A stretch of DNA of 64,000 bases, taken from assembly GCA_934729465.1 (NCBI GenBank), contig CAKVEP010000004.1:1-64000 (forward strand), written 5' to 3'. The DNA is from an uncultured Eubacteriales bacterium (GTDB lineage: Bacteria > Bacillota > Clostridia > Oscillospirales > Acutalibacteraceae). The notes beneath the pieces are model-generated. The model had not been told where the DNA came from and made no database searches. It saw only the letters and a list, made by a program, of their open reading frames with translations. Positions 50,660 to 60,637 of this stretch are shown one piece after another; the first letter of the stretch is position 1; each line of letters starts with the position of its first letter. The translations under genes and the position numbers were made by a program.

Positions 50660-50688
50660 TTGAAAAAACAAATAATAAATGTTATACT
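50660..50688 (+). promoter_or_regulatory. Predicted promoter of the giant surface protein gene
   Basis: TTGAAA (50660-50665), a 17-base spacer and TATACT (50683-50688). The leader would start near 50695 and include an inverted repeat AACAATA (50692-50698) / TATTGTT (50708-50714) just before the ribosome-binding site. Confidence 0.55.
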
Positions 50689-50729
50689 TGTAACAATAGG
50701 GAACTAGTATTGTTTTAGGAGGAAGGAAA

Positions 50730-53700
50730 ATGAAAATAAGAACGGATTTAAATAAAAATATACATAATAAAAATGGAAAATTACTATTCAAAACGCTAAA
50801 CTTATTTTTAGCGATGTTGTTTGTGATTTATAGTTTACCGATAATTAGCCCGGTAAGTATCGGTGAGGCTAACGCTGATGAAGGTACTGGTCTTACTATA
50901 ACATTCACCCAAGTGGATAATATGAAGTTTTATGAATATAACGACGAATTAGCACCTGGAGTCATAAATTCAAACCAAGAGCTTGGAGAAAAGGTAGATA
51001 GTATAACGCAAGGGGCTAACTTTACATTTTTTGCTTCTTTTGACCCGAAGGTTTATATGGAAGATGGAATAAAAATAGAAAGTTCTTTGAGTGAACTATC
51101 TCAAAGTGCTATTACAAAAGTAGACTTGAAAGATGGCGATGGTAACAAAATAGAAGAAAAGACAGGTTATATTTGTAAAATAACGCATCTGAATGTTAGC
51201 ACTACTATAACAGTGTCGAACTTCAGCAAAAGGACTTATACTGTTAAACTTCCGAAAAAAATTGAGGGAATTGATACACTTGAGTATGACTTAAGCTACG
51301 GAGATGATAAATGGATATCGTATGGAAGTGTTGCAGGGAAAACAGATATTACAACGTATTATGGAACGAAAATAAGGTTTTCATTAAGGCTAAAATCAGA
51401 GGGTTATGGAAAAATGGACAGTAGTAAAATAAAATTGAATAAAATAGATGCTAATGGAAACAATACAGAATATACTTTTACTGGTTCTAACGGTTCTAAT
51501 TCATCATATTTGTCTAAAGAGGTTGAAATAGATCAGGATTGTGGGTTTGAAATTACAGGAATTGAAAAAGACCAATATACAATAAGTTTTGTAGATAGCT
51601 ACACAAACGGCACAGATGACATAAATACAAATATAGGAGAAATGACTTTAGATGCAGTTACATTTACTTCTGGTGGCGACCTAAAAGAACTCAATAAAGA
51701 TGAAAACGAAATAAAAATAGCTGAAGAAACTACAACTTCCCAACAGAAAATTTATAAAATGTATTATAAAGAAAACAGTGATGGTGAATATAAAGAAATC
51801 ACTCCGGATTACGGTACATATTTAAAGTTTAAGCTAACTCCTAATAAAGGATATGATGAATCTAAGCCTCAGCTAAAAGCCATAGTTGGTGAAAAAACGT
51901 TTAATGTTATAAAGGACGGCGAATATTGGAGCTTTAGGGTTACAAATAACACAGAGCTAACACTGCAAGATGTGGTAAAAAATCAGTATAAAGTTTCCAT
52001 ACCTTCAAAGGCAGGTTTAAAGTATGAATATAAAATAGGAGATAATACTTCAACATATTCACCAGTAAACAGTGGGTATATTTTAGCGGATTATGGAGAT
52101 AACATTTACCTAAAGATTACAATTGAAACCGGTTCAGGGTTAGATATATCAACGTTGGGTGTAAACCCCGAAAAATATACAGATGCTACTCCAAATGATG
52201 CAGTTGGGTATAAAGTATATCAAATAACTGGAATAAGCAGTGATATTGATACGCAGATGAATGTTCAAAAAATCCAATACAACGTATATTTAGGAGTTGG
52301 CGACGATGTTACTAACGAGGGCAGTTCATACAATATTTTAGACTCTATTAAATTTTACAACATTTATGGAGAGCAGTTAAAACCACCGGAAGGAAATGAA
52401 ACTGATAAAAGTAAAATCGCATCAACAAGTGTTTCGCACGGCTCTAATTTACAATTTACAATTGACGTTGACCATAAATACAGCCAATCATCAAAATCAA
52501 GTATGAAAGTTTATTACGTAAAAGACAACGTAGAAGTATTGTTAACTCCTACTGATGGGGTTTACACCGTTCAAGGAGTTACGGGAACAAAATCTGGTGA
52601 TTCTTGGGAAGCAGGTAAAATAGTAGTTAAAGGTTTGCAGCTAAATAGATACAACCTAACATTTAAAAACGAGAAGGACAAGTTCCAATTTGTTGATAAC
52701 AAAGGTGGAGCATTGGAAAAGGTTACAGTAAAGTATGGCGATACATACACATTTGGTGTTGAAGGAAAAACAGGCTATTCTGTTGAAGGTTCTTCTGTAA
52801 CAGCTAACGGAGTAGATTTAAGAAAGAATAACGGAAAATACAAAATAGGAAATATTTCTGAAGATTATACTATAGAGTTAACCAATATAGCCAAAGCTAA
52901 ATATAAGATAGAATTTCCTCAAGACCAAAAAGGCGTAACATTTGTTAATGGCAGTGGAATTCAAGTAAATATGGTTAATGTTGAGTACCAAGGGTCTTAT
53001 GAATTTGACTTAAAGTTTGAAAGCAGCTATAGTAAGAGTAAAGATAGAGTAAAAGTTTACGCTGTTCCGCTAAGTGAGTACAAAGAAGACGGAGAACCTA
53101 AGGCAGAATATCAAATCAATAAAAAGTATAACGAAAAATATACGATTTCTAATGTTTCTGAAGGAATGAAAGTAGTTGTAACAGGAGTAGAAATAAATAA
53201 ATATAGTGTTGTCCTACCGGCTATCGATGGAATAGGCTATACTGTGTATTATAATGAATCTGAAGGTAAGACGAATCCAAGCTTTTTAGAGGGCTTTGAT
53301 GAAAACACTTTGACCTTTGGTCAAAGCGGTAAATTCAATATAGCTTACGGCGAGGAATTTTATTTTAAAATTAATGCCGACAAAGGTTATGATATATCTG
53401 AAGTAACCGTGGTTAATGCCAAGATGGTAAGTGGAGGCTATGTTATAGAAGGAATAGTTCAAGACACTAATGTAGAAATTTTAGGTCTAAAAGCGAAAAA
53501 GTATAACGTTACATTTAAGGATACAGGCGTAACGTTTTATAAAGCAAATTCGATTGATGCGATAACTTCGGAAGAAATTACGCATGAAAGCGGAACTCTT
53601 AATTTTACTGTATCTGTAAACAGAGGCTGGAACATTACAGAAAACCAAACTTTAACAGTTAATGTTAAAAAAGCTTCTGGGGAAGGGACGGCTCAAGCCA

Positions 53701-56700
53701 CATTAGAAGGACCTTCGGCGGCAAATGTCTATACGCTAAAGGAAGTTACAGAAGACGTAATTATTACTGTGGATAATGTTGAAGTTTCTAAATTACAAGT
53801 AACTTTACCAAACGAAATTGAAGGAATAGAATTCTATGACGGAGAAGGAAGTCCATTTAAAGAGGGCGAGGCAGATACTAATACGCCTAAAGTTAATTAT
53901 GGTTCTGACTTGACTTTTGAAGTTAGAGCGAAGTATGGATATGACGTGTCAGACATAACAGTTACTGCAGGGGATAATTATGTAGACGTTATATATACAG
54001 GTTCAAATTCAAGTATATACACGGTAAGAGAAATAAAAACAAACTTAGAAGTAAAGGTTTCAAACGTGAAAAAAAGGAACTACAGCGTTACACTTAAAGG
54101 CGAAAATCTAACTTTCTACAATGAAACAGGGACCACGCCTTTAAGCGGAGGACAAGAGGTTGAATACAAAGGTTCGCTAAAATTTAAGATAAACGCTAAT
54201 ACGGGATACAACATAAAAAATGGGGTAAAATTCTATTTACTAAATGATGACGGGACAAAAAATGAACAAGAATTGCAACCTCCAAGTGATGATACAAAAG
54301 ATGAATTAAACGTATCAAATCCAAACGGGAACGGAGTTTATACGATAAACAATGTAACTAAGCGTACGGTTATTATGGTTGAAGGCGCCGTAAAAAATGA
54401 ATATAGCATAACTTTCCCATCAAACGAAATGAACGATAAGGTCATTTTTAAAAGCGGAAATACAAGTGAAGCTGTAACTGAAATTGAAGCGGAATATTTA
54501 TCTGAAAGAGAGCTATATATAGAGCCCAAGGAAGGCTATAATATTGATTCAATTGATGTTAGCTTGAAACCCGTAGGAAATGCATCTATCAAAAAGGTTG
54601 CAGAAGGATATTACGTTATATACGACATAACAGATAACGTAGTCGTGAACGTAAGCGGAGTTGAGCTTAATGAATATAATGTAACACTCAAAAGTGATGG
54701 GGTAGATTTTTATACCGAAAGCGGAACGCAAATATCTAACTTTAAAATAAAGTATGGTCAAAGTGATAAATTCGTAATCCAAGCTAAAAAAGGATATAAT
54801 TTAAATTCATATGAAATAAAAGTAATAGGTATTGACTCAGAAGAGACTAAACTTGAGAAGGAAAAAGAAGGATATACTTATATATTATCCGGGGTAAAGA
54901 GAGATATAACAATTTCCGTTGAAAATGTTAGTAAAGATATATATGATGTAAAATTTCCAACGAATGTTACAGGTATAACATTTAAAGACATAAATTATTT
55001 TGATATTAATTCAAATCCTTTAGAGAATGAAAGTAAAGTATCCAATGGAGGCTGGTTTGAATTTAAAATTGAGGCTTTAGAAGGGTATAGTATAGATAGT
55101 ATAATAGTTAAGGCAAATTCCGACATAATAGAACTTAAAGATGGAAAATATACAGTAAGTGACGTGAGAAGAAACATAACAATAAGTGTTGAGGGAGTAA
55201 AGCCAAAACAGTTATCTGTAAAGCTGAATTATGCAGACGGAGTAATTTACACAGATGAATACAACAATGAATTATCAACTTTAACTGATATAAAAGTGGC
55301 GTATAATGGAAAATTTAAGTTTAAAGTAAAGCTTGTCGATGCATACAATCAAAGTAAAATGGTTGTTAGGGCAGATAAATCTAAGCTTGAAAGCGACAGA
55401 GGAGTTTATACTTTATCCGAAATAAAGGAAGACACTAATATAACAGTAACCGGAGTTGAAGTTAACACATATAATTTAACACTTACTCAAGGGGAAGGTT
55501 ATCACTACTTGGACAGATTTGGACAAGAAAAATTATCTGAAAATCAAAGAGTAAAACATGGCGAAAGTTTTAACTTTATGGTAGAAGCGAACGAAGGTTA
55601 TGATATTTCGAACCTTATAGTAACGGCGGCTAATGGAAACAGCGATGAGCGTGTAGTTTTAAGTCCGGTTGACGGGGTTTACTCCGTAACGGAGATGACA
55701 GAGGATTATACGATTGTTGTGGAAAATATAGTCAAGGCAACTTATAAACTTGAAATTACAGCAACGGAAGGGGTGTCTGTTTTAGACACATCTAAAAATC
55801 AGATAAAAGGTCAAATTTCCGTAAAACACGGCGATAGTGTGTCGTTTATGCTTTCGCTGGGAGAATCTTATAATTCCTCACACCCTGTGGTAACTATTAA
55901 GGGCGGAAACAAAACTATAGAACCAGTTAACGGAATTTATACAGTAAGCGACATACGTGGAGATACTATAGTAGAAGTTTCAGGAATTACTAAAAATACT
56001 TACACAATAACCTTACAGAAAGCTGAAGGTGTGGTGTATAAAAACTCGAGGAATAAGGTTATAGAAGGTAATGTTGAAGTGGAGTGGAATGACACATTTA
56101 TATTTAAAGTAACATTAATGGATGCATATGATGCTTCTAAACCTTTGGTAATGGTGGATGATAAGCTAACATTAAGCGAAAATGGCGGAGTTTATGAGCT
56201 AACCAATATAACAGGCAATAGAACGATAAGCGTAAAAAATGTTAAGCAAAATCCCGAAGAGGCGGTTATAGGTATGATTATAAGCTTGCCGGAACATATA
56301 GAAAATATGGGAGATGCCCAAGCTGTGGTGTCTGCGAGCAGAGCATTTCTAGCACTTTCAGAGGATGAACAAAAACTTGTAACTAACTTTAATGACTTTC
56401 AAAATGCTCAGGAGGAAGCTGCTAAGATTTTGCACACATCAAATGGAATAGAAGTTAGCGACATAGATTGGTATATACAAGTAATTGTAACTCCGCTGAG
56501 CTCAGATGAAGCTTCTATTCAGAGGTTATCGGATAAGGTAGACAGAAAATCAATTTTATCACTTTACGAAATAACGCTTTGGGATACTTTGAGAAATGAA
56601 AAATATGTACTTCCAAGCGATGTGTCGGTAACTGTGGTTGTACCCGTTCCGGACTTAACTGGATATAAAAATGAAGTTATAGTACATGAAAAATCAAGTG

Positions 56701-57107
56701 GGAATATAGAATATTTAGATGTTCTTATAAACAATGGCTATGCTCAATTTGAAACGTCTTCGTTCAGTGTGTTTGGTGTTGCGGCTAAAAAGGTGCCAAA
56801 CTACGTTGAAAAGCCATCAGACATAACAATTTCGGTTTCGAGTATTGCAGATGATAACACAATTAAGCAAGTTTTGGCTGATGACGATGTAATATCATCT
56901 ATATCGTCGAATGTTGTAAAAAGCAACAGCAGTTCTAATCCTACTATGAACATCGCAAACATTGAAGATTTAAATGAAGAAAATGTGTTTTCAAAGTCTT
57001 ATAATTGGGCAGTTGAACATGAATTTATTGTTAGTGTAGTTATGGTACTATTATTTTCTAGCTGGATTGCAATAATTGTAATAAAAAGCAAGAAAAAAGA
57101 AAAATAA
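50730..57107 (+). CDS. Giant repetitive cell-surface protein
   Basis: 2,125 residues, by far the largest product in the window. It has a long signal peptide (about 1-47, ending ANADEG), then from about residue 168 to 1840 some 17 diverged tandem units averaging about 98 residues. Each unit runs as a strand of the Y-x-V/I-x-L/F-P type, an F-Y/V-D turn, YG or HG plus F-F/V-x-V, a G-Y-D/N-I-S segment and Y-T-I/V-x-x-V/I-x-x-D-x-x-I-x-V. This is probably a beta-sandwich fold. A non-repeated part (about 1845-2020, including SSFSVFGVAAKK) leads to a C-terminal membrane helix (about 2097-2117) and a basic tail. No LPXTG motif is visible, so it is held by the helix. Likely an adhesin or surface-layer-like protein; family not recognised. 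Confidence 0.8.
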   Translation: MKIRTDLNKNIHNKNGKLLFKTLNLFLAMLFVIYSLPIISPVSIGEANADEGTGLTITFTQVDNMKFYEYNDELAPGVINSNQELGEKVDSITQGANFTFFASFDPKVYMEDGIKIESSLSELSQSAITKVDLKDGDGNKIEEKTGYICKITHLNVSTTITVSNFSKRTYTVKLPKKIEGIDTLEYDLSYGDDKWISYGSVAGKTDITTYYGTKIRFSLRLKSEGYGKMDSSKIKLNKIDANGNNTEYTFTGSNGSNSSYLSKEVEIDQDCGFEITGIEKDQYTISFVDSYTNGTDDINTNIGEMTLDAVTFTSGGDLKELNKDENEIKIAEETTTSQQKIYKMYYKENSDGEYKEITPDYGTYLKFKLTPNKGYDESKPQLKAIVGEKTFNVIKDGEYWSFRVTNNTELTLQDVVKNQYKVSIPSKAGLKYEYKIGDNTSTYSPVNSGYILADYGDNIYLKITIETGSGLDISTLGVNPEKYTDATPNDAVGYKVYQITGISSDIDTQMNVQKIQYNVYLGVGDDVTNEGSSYNILDSIKFYNIYGEQLKPPEGNETDKSKIASTSVSHGSNLQFTIDVDHKYSQSSKSSMKVYYVKDNVEVLLTPTDGVYTVQGVTGTKSGDSWEAGKIVVKGLQLNRYNLTFKNEKDKFQFVDNKGGALEKVTVKYGDTYTFGVEGKTGYSVEGSSVTANGVDLRKNNGKYKIGNISEDYTIELTNIAKAKYKIEFPQDQKGVTFVNGSGIQVNMVNVEYQGSYEFDLKFESSYSKSKDRVKVYAVPLSEYKEDGEPKAEYQINKKYNEKYTISNVSEGMKVVVTGVEINKYSVVLPAIDGIGYTVYYNESEGKTNPSFLEGFDENTLTFGQSGKFNIAYGEEFYFKINADKGYDISEVTVVNAKMVSGGYVIEGIVQDTNVEILGLKAKKYNVTFKDTGVTFYKANSIDAITSEEITHESGTLNFTVSVNRGWNITENQTLTVNVKKASGEGTAQATLEGPSAANVYTLKEVTEDVIITVDNVEVSKLQVTLPNEIEGIEFYDGEGSPFKEGEADTNTPKVNYGSDLTFEVRAKYGYDVSDITVTAGDNYVDVIYTGSNSSIYTVREIKTNLEVKVSNVKKRNYSVTLKGENLTFYNETGTTPLSGGQEVEYKGSLKFKINANTGYNIKNGVKFYLLNDDGTKNEQELQPPSDDTKDELNVSNPNGNGVYTINNVTKRTVIMVEGAVKNEYSITFPSNEMNDKVIFKSGNTSEAVTEIEAEYLSERELYIEPKEGYNIDSIDVSLKPVGNASIKKVAEGYYVIYDITDNVVVNVSGVELNEYNVTLKSDGVDFYTESGTQISNFKIKYGQSDKFVIQAKKGYNLNSYEIKVIGIDSEETKLEKEKEGYTYILSGVKRDITISVENVSKDIYDVKFPTNVTGITFKDINYFDINSNPLENESKVSNGGWFEFKIEALEGYSIDSIIVKANSDIIELKDGKYTVSDVRRNITISVEGVKPKQLSVKLNYADGVIYTDEYNNELSTLTDIKVAYNGKFKFKVKLVDAYNQSKMVVRADKSKLESDRGVYTLSEIKEDTNITVTGVEVNTYNLTLTQGEGYHYLDRFGQEKLSENQRVKHGESFNFMVEANEGYDISNLIVTAANGNSDERVVLSPVDGVYSVTEMTEDYTIVVENIVKATYKLEITATEGVSVLDTSKNQIKGQISVKHGDSVSFMLSLGESYNSSHPVVTIKGGNKTIEPVNGIYTVSDIRGDTIVEVSGITKNTYTITLQKAEGVVYKNSRNKVIEGNVEVEWNDTFIFKVTLMDAYDASKPLVMVDDKLTLSENGGVYELTNITGNRTISVKNVKQNPEEAVIGMIISLPEHIENMGDAQAVVSASRAFLALSEDEQKLVTNFNDFQNAQEEAAKILHTSNGIEVSDIDWYIQVIVTPLSSDEASIQRLSDKVDRKSILSLYEITLWDTLRNEKYVLPSDVSVTVVVPVPDLTGYKNEVIVHEKSSGNIEYLDVLINNGYAQFETSSFSVFGVAAKKVPNYVEKPSDITISVSSIADDNTIKQVLADDDVISSISSNVVKSNSSSNPTMNIANIEDLNEENVFSKSYNWAVEHEFIVSVVMVLLFSSWIAIIVIKSKKKEK

Positions 57108-57120
57108 TTATAAAAACCAC

Positions 57121-57149
57121 TTGACAAAAATAAAATTTTAGTGTAATAT
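57121..57149 (+). promoter_or_regulatory. Strong predicted promoter of the unknown protein at 57197
   Basis: A perfect TTGACA (57121-57126), a 17-base spacer and TAATAT (57144-57149), starting 14 bases after the giant gene's stop codon. It is among the best matches in the window. Confidence 0.65.
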
Positions 57150-57196
57150 ACTAAATACAGGATAATAAAAATTATTTTTTAAAAGGAGTGTTGAAA

Positions 57197-58618
57197 ATGG
57201 CAATAGACATGAAAGTGTGGAATAAAAAGATTGATGATGCATTTAAAGCTAAGCAAATCACAAAAGAAGACAAGTTTGAATTACGCAAAAAATTTGTTGG
57301 GGAGCACAAAAATTTAACAGAAGAAGAGGCAGAAAACTTCTTTAAAAGCAAAGTGGGAAGTTTTGGGGGATCAGGAGTTTATAATTCTGGGAAATGGACA
57401 GATGCTGTTAGAAGAGAATTTTTCCCACAAATAGGACCGCAATATCAAAGACTTTTAGATAAAATAAAATCACAAAAAATCAAGACTCAGCAAGAATTTG
57501 AAAAAGAGATGGAAATTGAAAGAAAAGATTTAAAATCTCAGCTTCAAAATCTTCAAGAATTGAAGAAAAAAATTCATCAAACCTTAAATGACAGCGTTAA
57601 AGGTTTATCTGATGTTGCAGCTAAGGATGAAAAGCTAGATGAAATTGAAAAAGGAATAGACAGTTTTGCCTTATACGACATTGTAAGAGCACGCGGTGAA
57701 GGAAAATCAGAAGCTCAGATATTAAGCGAAATAAATGATGTTTACACAAAAACTATAGATATTGCCGTTTCATGCATTGAAAATGAATTTAAGTTTTATA
57801 AAATGGTAAACTCTACTATCTCTTCCTTAAGAAATACTAAACGTCAAACTTTTATTGAAGTGGCAAAAGAAATAGAAAATGTGTTAAACACACAAGGACC
57901 TTCTAAAGCTTATGACTTTATGATGAGAAAATCCAAGGGAGTGGATAATAGCATAAAAGAAGCGAAATCTGAAGTTAAAATCTTGAAACAAGAACGCGAA
58001 GTTATAACTATGTCTAAATTAGAACTTGAAAAATTCAAAAAAGCAGTTGAAGGAAACCCTGAAAATAACAACTATAAATATTTCAGAGTTTGGATTACAA
58101 AAGGAAAGAACGCTTATAAGATAGAGATGGAAAACTTCTTAAATGATATTGACAACAGCAAACGAAAATTTGCAATAGAAAAGTGCGGAAAAGATACAAC
58201 ATGGGTTATGTTTGCAGATCAAAAAGATTATAGAGATTGCTGCGCGAATGTACAAAATGAGGAATTTTATTCAGCTAAAGATGAGTTTATGCAAAATGCT
58301 GAGGAATTATTATCTGATGCAAATAAGAATTCTAAGATGTTTCTTACAGCTGTCAAATCTCTTATGGATAAACAAATTAGGTTCCAAAATAGTATTGAGA
58401 AAAAGGTATCTTCTATGATGGCTTCCAACAGTGAAGTATCTGTAAAAAATGGAGATTTAGTAAAATTACCTAATTTTAAAGATTCTAACCGTAATGTTGT
58501 AACAGAAAAGATTGATGTGAAGAAACTTATTAATTTAGCAAATAGTAATCTAGCAGCCGGAAAAGGCGATGGAAGAAATTTATTTACTTCTTCAAGCTCT
58601 AACACAATAACGGTATGA
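57197..58618 (+). CDS. Helical protein of unknown function
   Basis: 473 residues, no signal peptide and no membrane helix. Long Lys/Glu/Gln-rich stretches (about 95-150, 255-285) predict coiled coil or extended helices; a central compact part contains TWVMFADQKDYRDCC; the tail ends in SSSSNTITV. I recognise no family. ATG 57197 follows AAGGAG nine bases upstream. It stands alone between a strong promoter and a perfect-palindrome terminator, directly after the giant surface protein. Its role is unknown; it could be an abundant structural or secreted protein. Confidence 0.75.
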   Translation: MAIDMKVWNKKIDDAFKAKQITKEDKFELRKKFVGEHKNLTEEEAENFFKSKVGSFGGSGVYNSGKWTDAVRREFFPQIGPQYQRLLDKIKSQKIKTQQEFEKEMEIERKDLKSQLQNLQELKKKIHQTLNDSVKGLSDVAAKDEKLDEIEKGIDSFALYDIVRARGEGKSEAQILSEINDVYTKTIDIAVSCIENEFKFYKMVNSTISSLRNTKRQTFIEVAKEIENVLNTQGPSKAYDFMMRKSKGVDNSIKEAKSEVKILKQEREVITMSKLELEKFKKAVEGNPENNNYKYFRVWITKGKNAYKIEMENFLNDIDNSKRKFAIEKCGKDTTWVMFADQKDYRDCCANVQNEEFYSAKDEFMQNAEELLSDANKNSKMFLTAVKSLMDKQIRFQNSIEKKVSSMMASNSEVSVKNGDLVKLPNFKDSNRNVVTEKIDVKKLINLANSNLAAGKGDGRNLFTSSSSNTITV

Positions 58619-58639
58619 AGCTAAACAAGATAAATTATT

Positions 58640-58675
58640 AAGGTATGGATAAATATTTATCCATACCTTTTTTCG
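58640..58675 (+). terminator. Intrinsic terminator formed by a perfect 30-base palindrome
   Basis: Bases 58640-58669 read the same on both strands (arm AAGGTATGGATAAAT) and are followed by TTTT. It closes the unit of the unknown protein. Confidence 0.88.
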
Positions 58676-58686
58676 ATAAATTACAA

Positions 58687-58715
58687 TTGCAAAGAAAATA
58701 ACAATGTGATAAAAT
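58687..58715 (+). promoter_or_regulatory. Predicted promoter of the phosphohexomutase gene
   Basis: TTGCAA (58687-58692), a 17-base spacer and TAAAAT (58710-58715), about 34 bases upstream of the ATG. Confidence 0.5.
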
Positions 58716-58748
58716 CTAAAAAACTGATAAAAAGGTAGGTTTATTGCA

Positions 58749-60464
58749 ATGAATATTGAAGAAATGTATAAACTTTGGGTTGAGAAAGCATATGAAAATA
58801 AAGACTTATCAGAAGAATTGAAAAAAATCGAAAATGACGAAAAAGAAAAATATGAGAGATTCTATAAAAATTTAGAGTTCGGGACGGCAGGTTTGAGAGG
58901 TATTATGGCAGCCGGGACTAACAGAATGAATATTTACACTGTTAGAAGAGCAACAAAAGGTTTAGCTGACTATTTAAACAGTAAATATAAAAATGGAGCT
59001 GTTGCAGTATCATATGACTCGAGGAATAATTCTGAAATATTTGCAATAGAAACAGCTAAGGTATTAGCATCTAATGGTATTAAAGTGTATATTTCCCACG
59101 AATTACAGCCAACTCCGGTTTTATCGTTTTGTGTTAGAGAATTAAAATGTCAGGCAGGGGTAATGATTACAGCGAGCCACAATCCTGCTGAATATAACGG
59201 CTATAAATGTTACAGTGAAGATGGCTGTCAAATGACAGACACCGAGGCAAACGAAGTTTATGGCTACATTGAAAAGGTAGATATGTTTGGAGATACATAC
59301 GACGAAACTTTTGAAGAATTACTAAATAGCGGAAAAATATCTTTTATAGAAGATTGTGTTTATGATAAATATGTGGATTGTGTTTTGAGCCAAAGACTTA
59401 ATTTGGATGTGTTTAAAAATTGCGATTTAAATGTGACCTACACTCCATTAAACGGAGCAGGAAATAAATTAGTAAAAAAAGTTTTAAATATAGCTGGAGT
59501 TAAAAAACTTAGCGTTGTTAAAGAACAAGAAAATCCTGATGGAGATTTTCCAACTTGTAGGTACCCAAATCCTGAAATGAGCGAAGCCTTAAAGCTAGCT
59601 ATTGACTTGGCTAAAAAGGAAAATTCGGATGTTTTAATTTCAACTGACCCTGATAGTGACAGAATAGGAGTTGGTGTAAGACATGGGAATGAATACAAAA
59701 TTTTAAGCGGCAATGAAATAGGAATATTATTGCTAAACTACATACTTGAGTCAAGAAAAGCAAAAGGTGACATTCCTAAAAATGGAATAGTTGTAAAAAC
59801 GATTGTGAGCAGCCCGATGATAGATGTTATAGCCGAAGGATACGGCTGTAGGACAATAAATGTTTTAACAGGGTTTAAGTATATAGGAAAAGAGATACTT
59901 AAACTTGAAAATACTAACGATGTTAAAAGATATTTGTTTGGGTTTGAGGAAAGCCATGGCTACCTTGTTGGGACGTATGTTAGAGATAAAGACGGCGTTG
60001 TGGCTAATATGTTGTTCTGTGAGATGGCTGCTTATTATAAAAACAAAAATAAAAATCTTGTTGATGTGTTAAATGAATTGTATGAAAAGTATGGATTTTA
60101 TTACAATGAAAACTTGAGTTTCCAATTTGAAGGCTCTTCCGGAATAGCTAAAATGCAGAGTATAATGGACGGTCTAAGGAATAGTCAGCCGAAAACAATC
60201 GGTGGTCTTGAGGTCTTGAAGATAGAGGATTACTTAAATTCAAAAATTTTAAATGTAAAATCGGGAGAAGAAGAGAAATTAAATTTACCCAAATCAAATG
60301 TGCTCAAATACAGGCTTGAAAATGACAACATTTTAATTATAAGACCATCCGGAACGGAGCCTAAGATAAAGGTATATATTCAAACTAACGGAAAATCCTT
60401 ACAAGAAGCTAAAAAAATATATACAGCTATACAAAAAGATGCAAGTAAATTTTTAAATGTTTGA
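58749..60464 (+). CDS. Phosphoglucomutase/phosphomannomutase family protein
   Basis: 571-residue phosphohexomutase. All active-site loops are present: the phosphoserine in TASHNPAEYNGYK, the magnesium loop TDPDSDRIG, the sugar-binding EESHGYLVG and the phosphate-binding RPSGTEPKIK. Its length fits the alpha-phosphoglucomutase (PgcA) group of Firmicutes, which interconverts glucose 6-phosphate and glucose 1-phosphate. The exact sugar preference is inferred. It starts with AAAAGGT upstream. Confidence 0.92.
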   Translation: MNIEEMYKLWVEKAYENKDLSEELKKIENDEKEKYERFYKNLEFGTAGLRGIMAAGTNRMNIYTVRRATKGLADYLNSKYKNGAVAVSYDSRNNSEIFAIETAKVLASNGIKVYISHELQPTPVLSFCVRELKCQAGVMITASHNPAEYNGYKCYSEDGCQMTDTEANEVYGYIEKVDMFGDTYDETFEELLNSGKISFIEDCVYDKYVDCVLSQRLNLDVFKNCDLNVTYTPLNGAGNKLVKKVLNIAGVKKLSVVKEQENPDGDFPTCRYPNPEMSEALKLAIDLAKKENSDVLISTDPDSDRIGVGVRHGNEYKILSGNEIGILLLNYILESRKAKGDIPKNGIVVKTIVSSPMIDVIAEGYGCRTINVLTGFKYIGKEILKLENTNDVKRYLFGFEESHGYLVGTYVRDKDGVVANMLFCEMAAYYKNKNKNLVDVLNELYEKYGFYYNENLSFQFEGSSGIAKMQSIMDGLRNSQPKTIGGLEVLKIEDYLNSKILNVKSGEEEKLNLPKSNVLKYRLENDNILIIRPSGTEPKIKVYIQTNGKSLQEAKKIYTAIQKDASKFLNV

Positions 60465-60478
60465 GTTTAAAATAGTTA

Positions 60479-60507
60479 TTTACAAAATTATTAAATAATG
60501 GTATAAT
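60479..60507 (+). promoter_or_regulatory. Predicted promoter of rpsO
   Basis: TTTACA (60479-60484), a 17-base spacer and a perfect TATAAT (60502-60507). It leaves a leader of about 124 bases before rpsO. Confidence 0.6.
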
Positions 60508-60513
60508 AAATTC

Positions 60514-60637
60514 CGTACCCCCTTTCTCAGAATAAGGGTAATCAATATTTGCGTTTAAAACCTGGCGCTTTTATTTCTTATTCTTAGATTGTTGCGCTTT
60601 CGCATTTGGGTAAAATATTGAAAGGTGAGTGTAATTA
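60514..60637 (+). promoter_or_regulatory. Structured rpsO leader (probable S15 autoregulatory RNA)
   Basis: The leader can form mutually exclusive pairings: an upstream TACCC with a downstream GGGTA around 60526-60540, or AGAATAAG with the later CTTATTCT around 60530-60595. A GCG-CTTT-CGC hairpin follows near 60597-60606. Ribosomal protein S15 is known to bind its own leader in Firmicutes; binding here is inferred. Confidence 0.45.

Noticed and set aside
50730..57107. Frameshifted or chimeric gene because of its size
   Set aside because: The frame is open throughout, the repeat pattern is continuous, and signal peptide and membrane anchor are at the expected ends.
50754..57107. CRISPR-like or DNA-level tandem repeats in the giant gene
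   Set aside because: The units are similar only at the protein level; DNA copies are strongly diverged.
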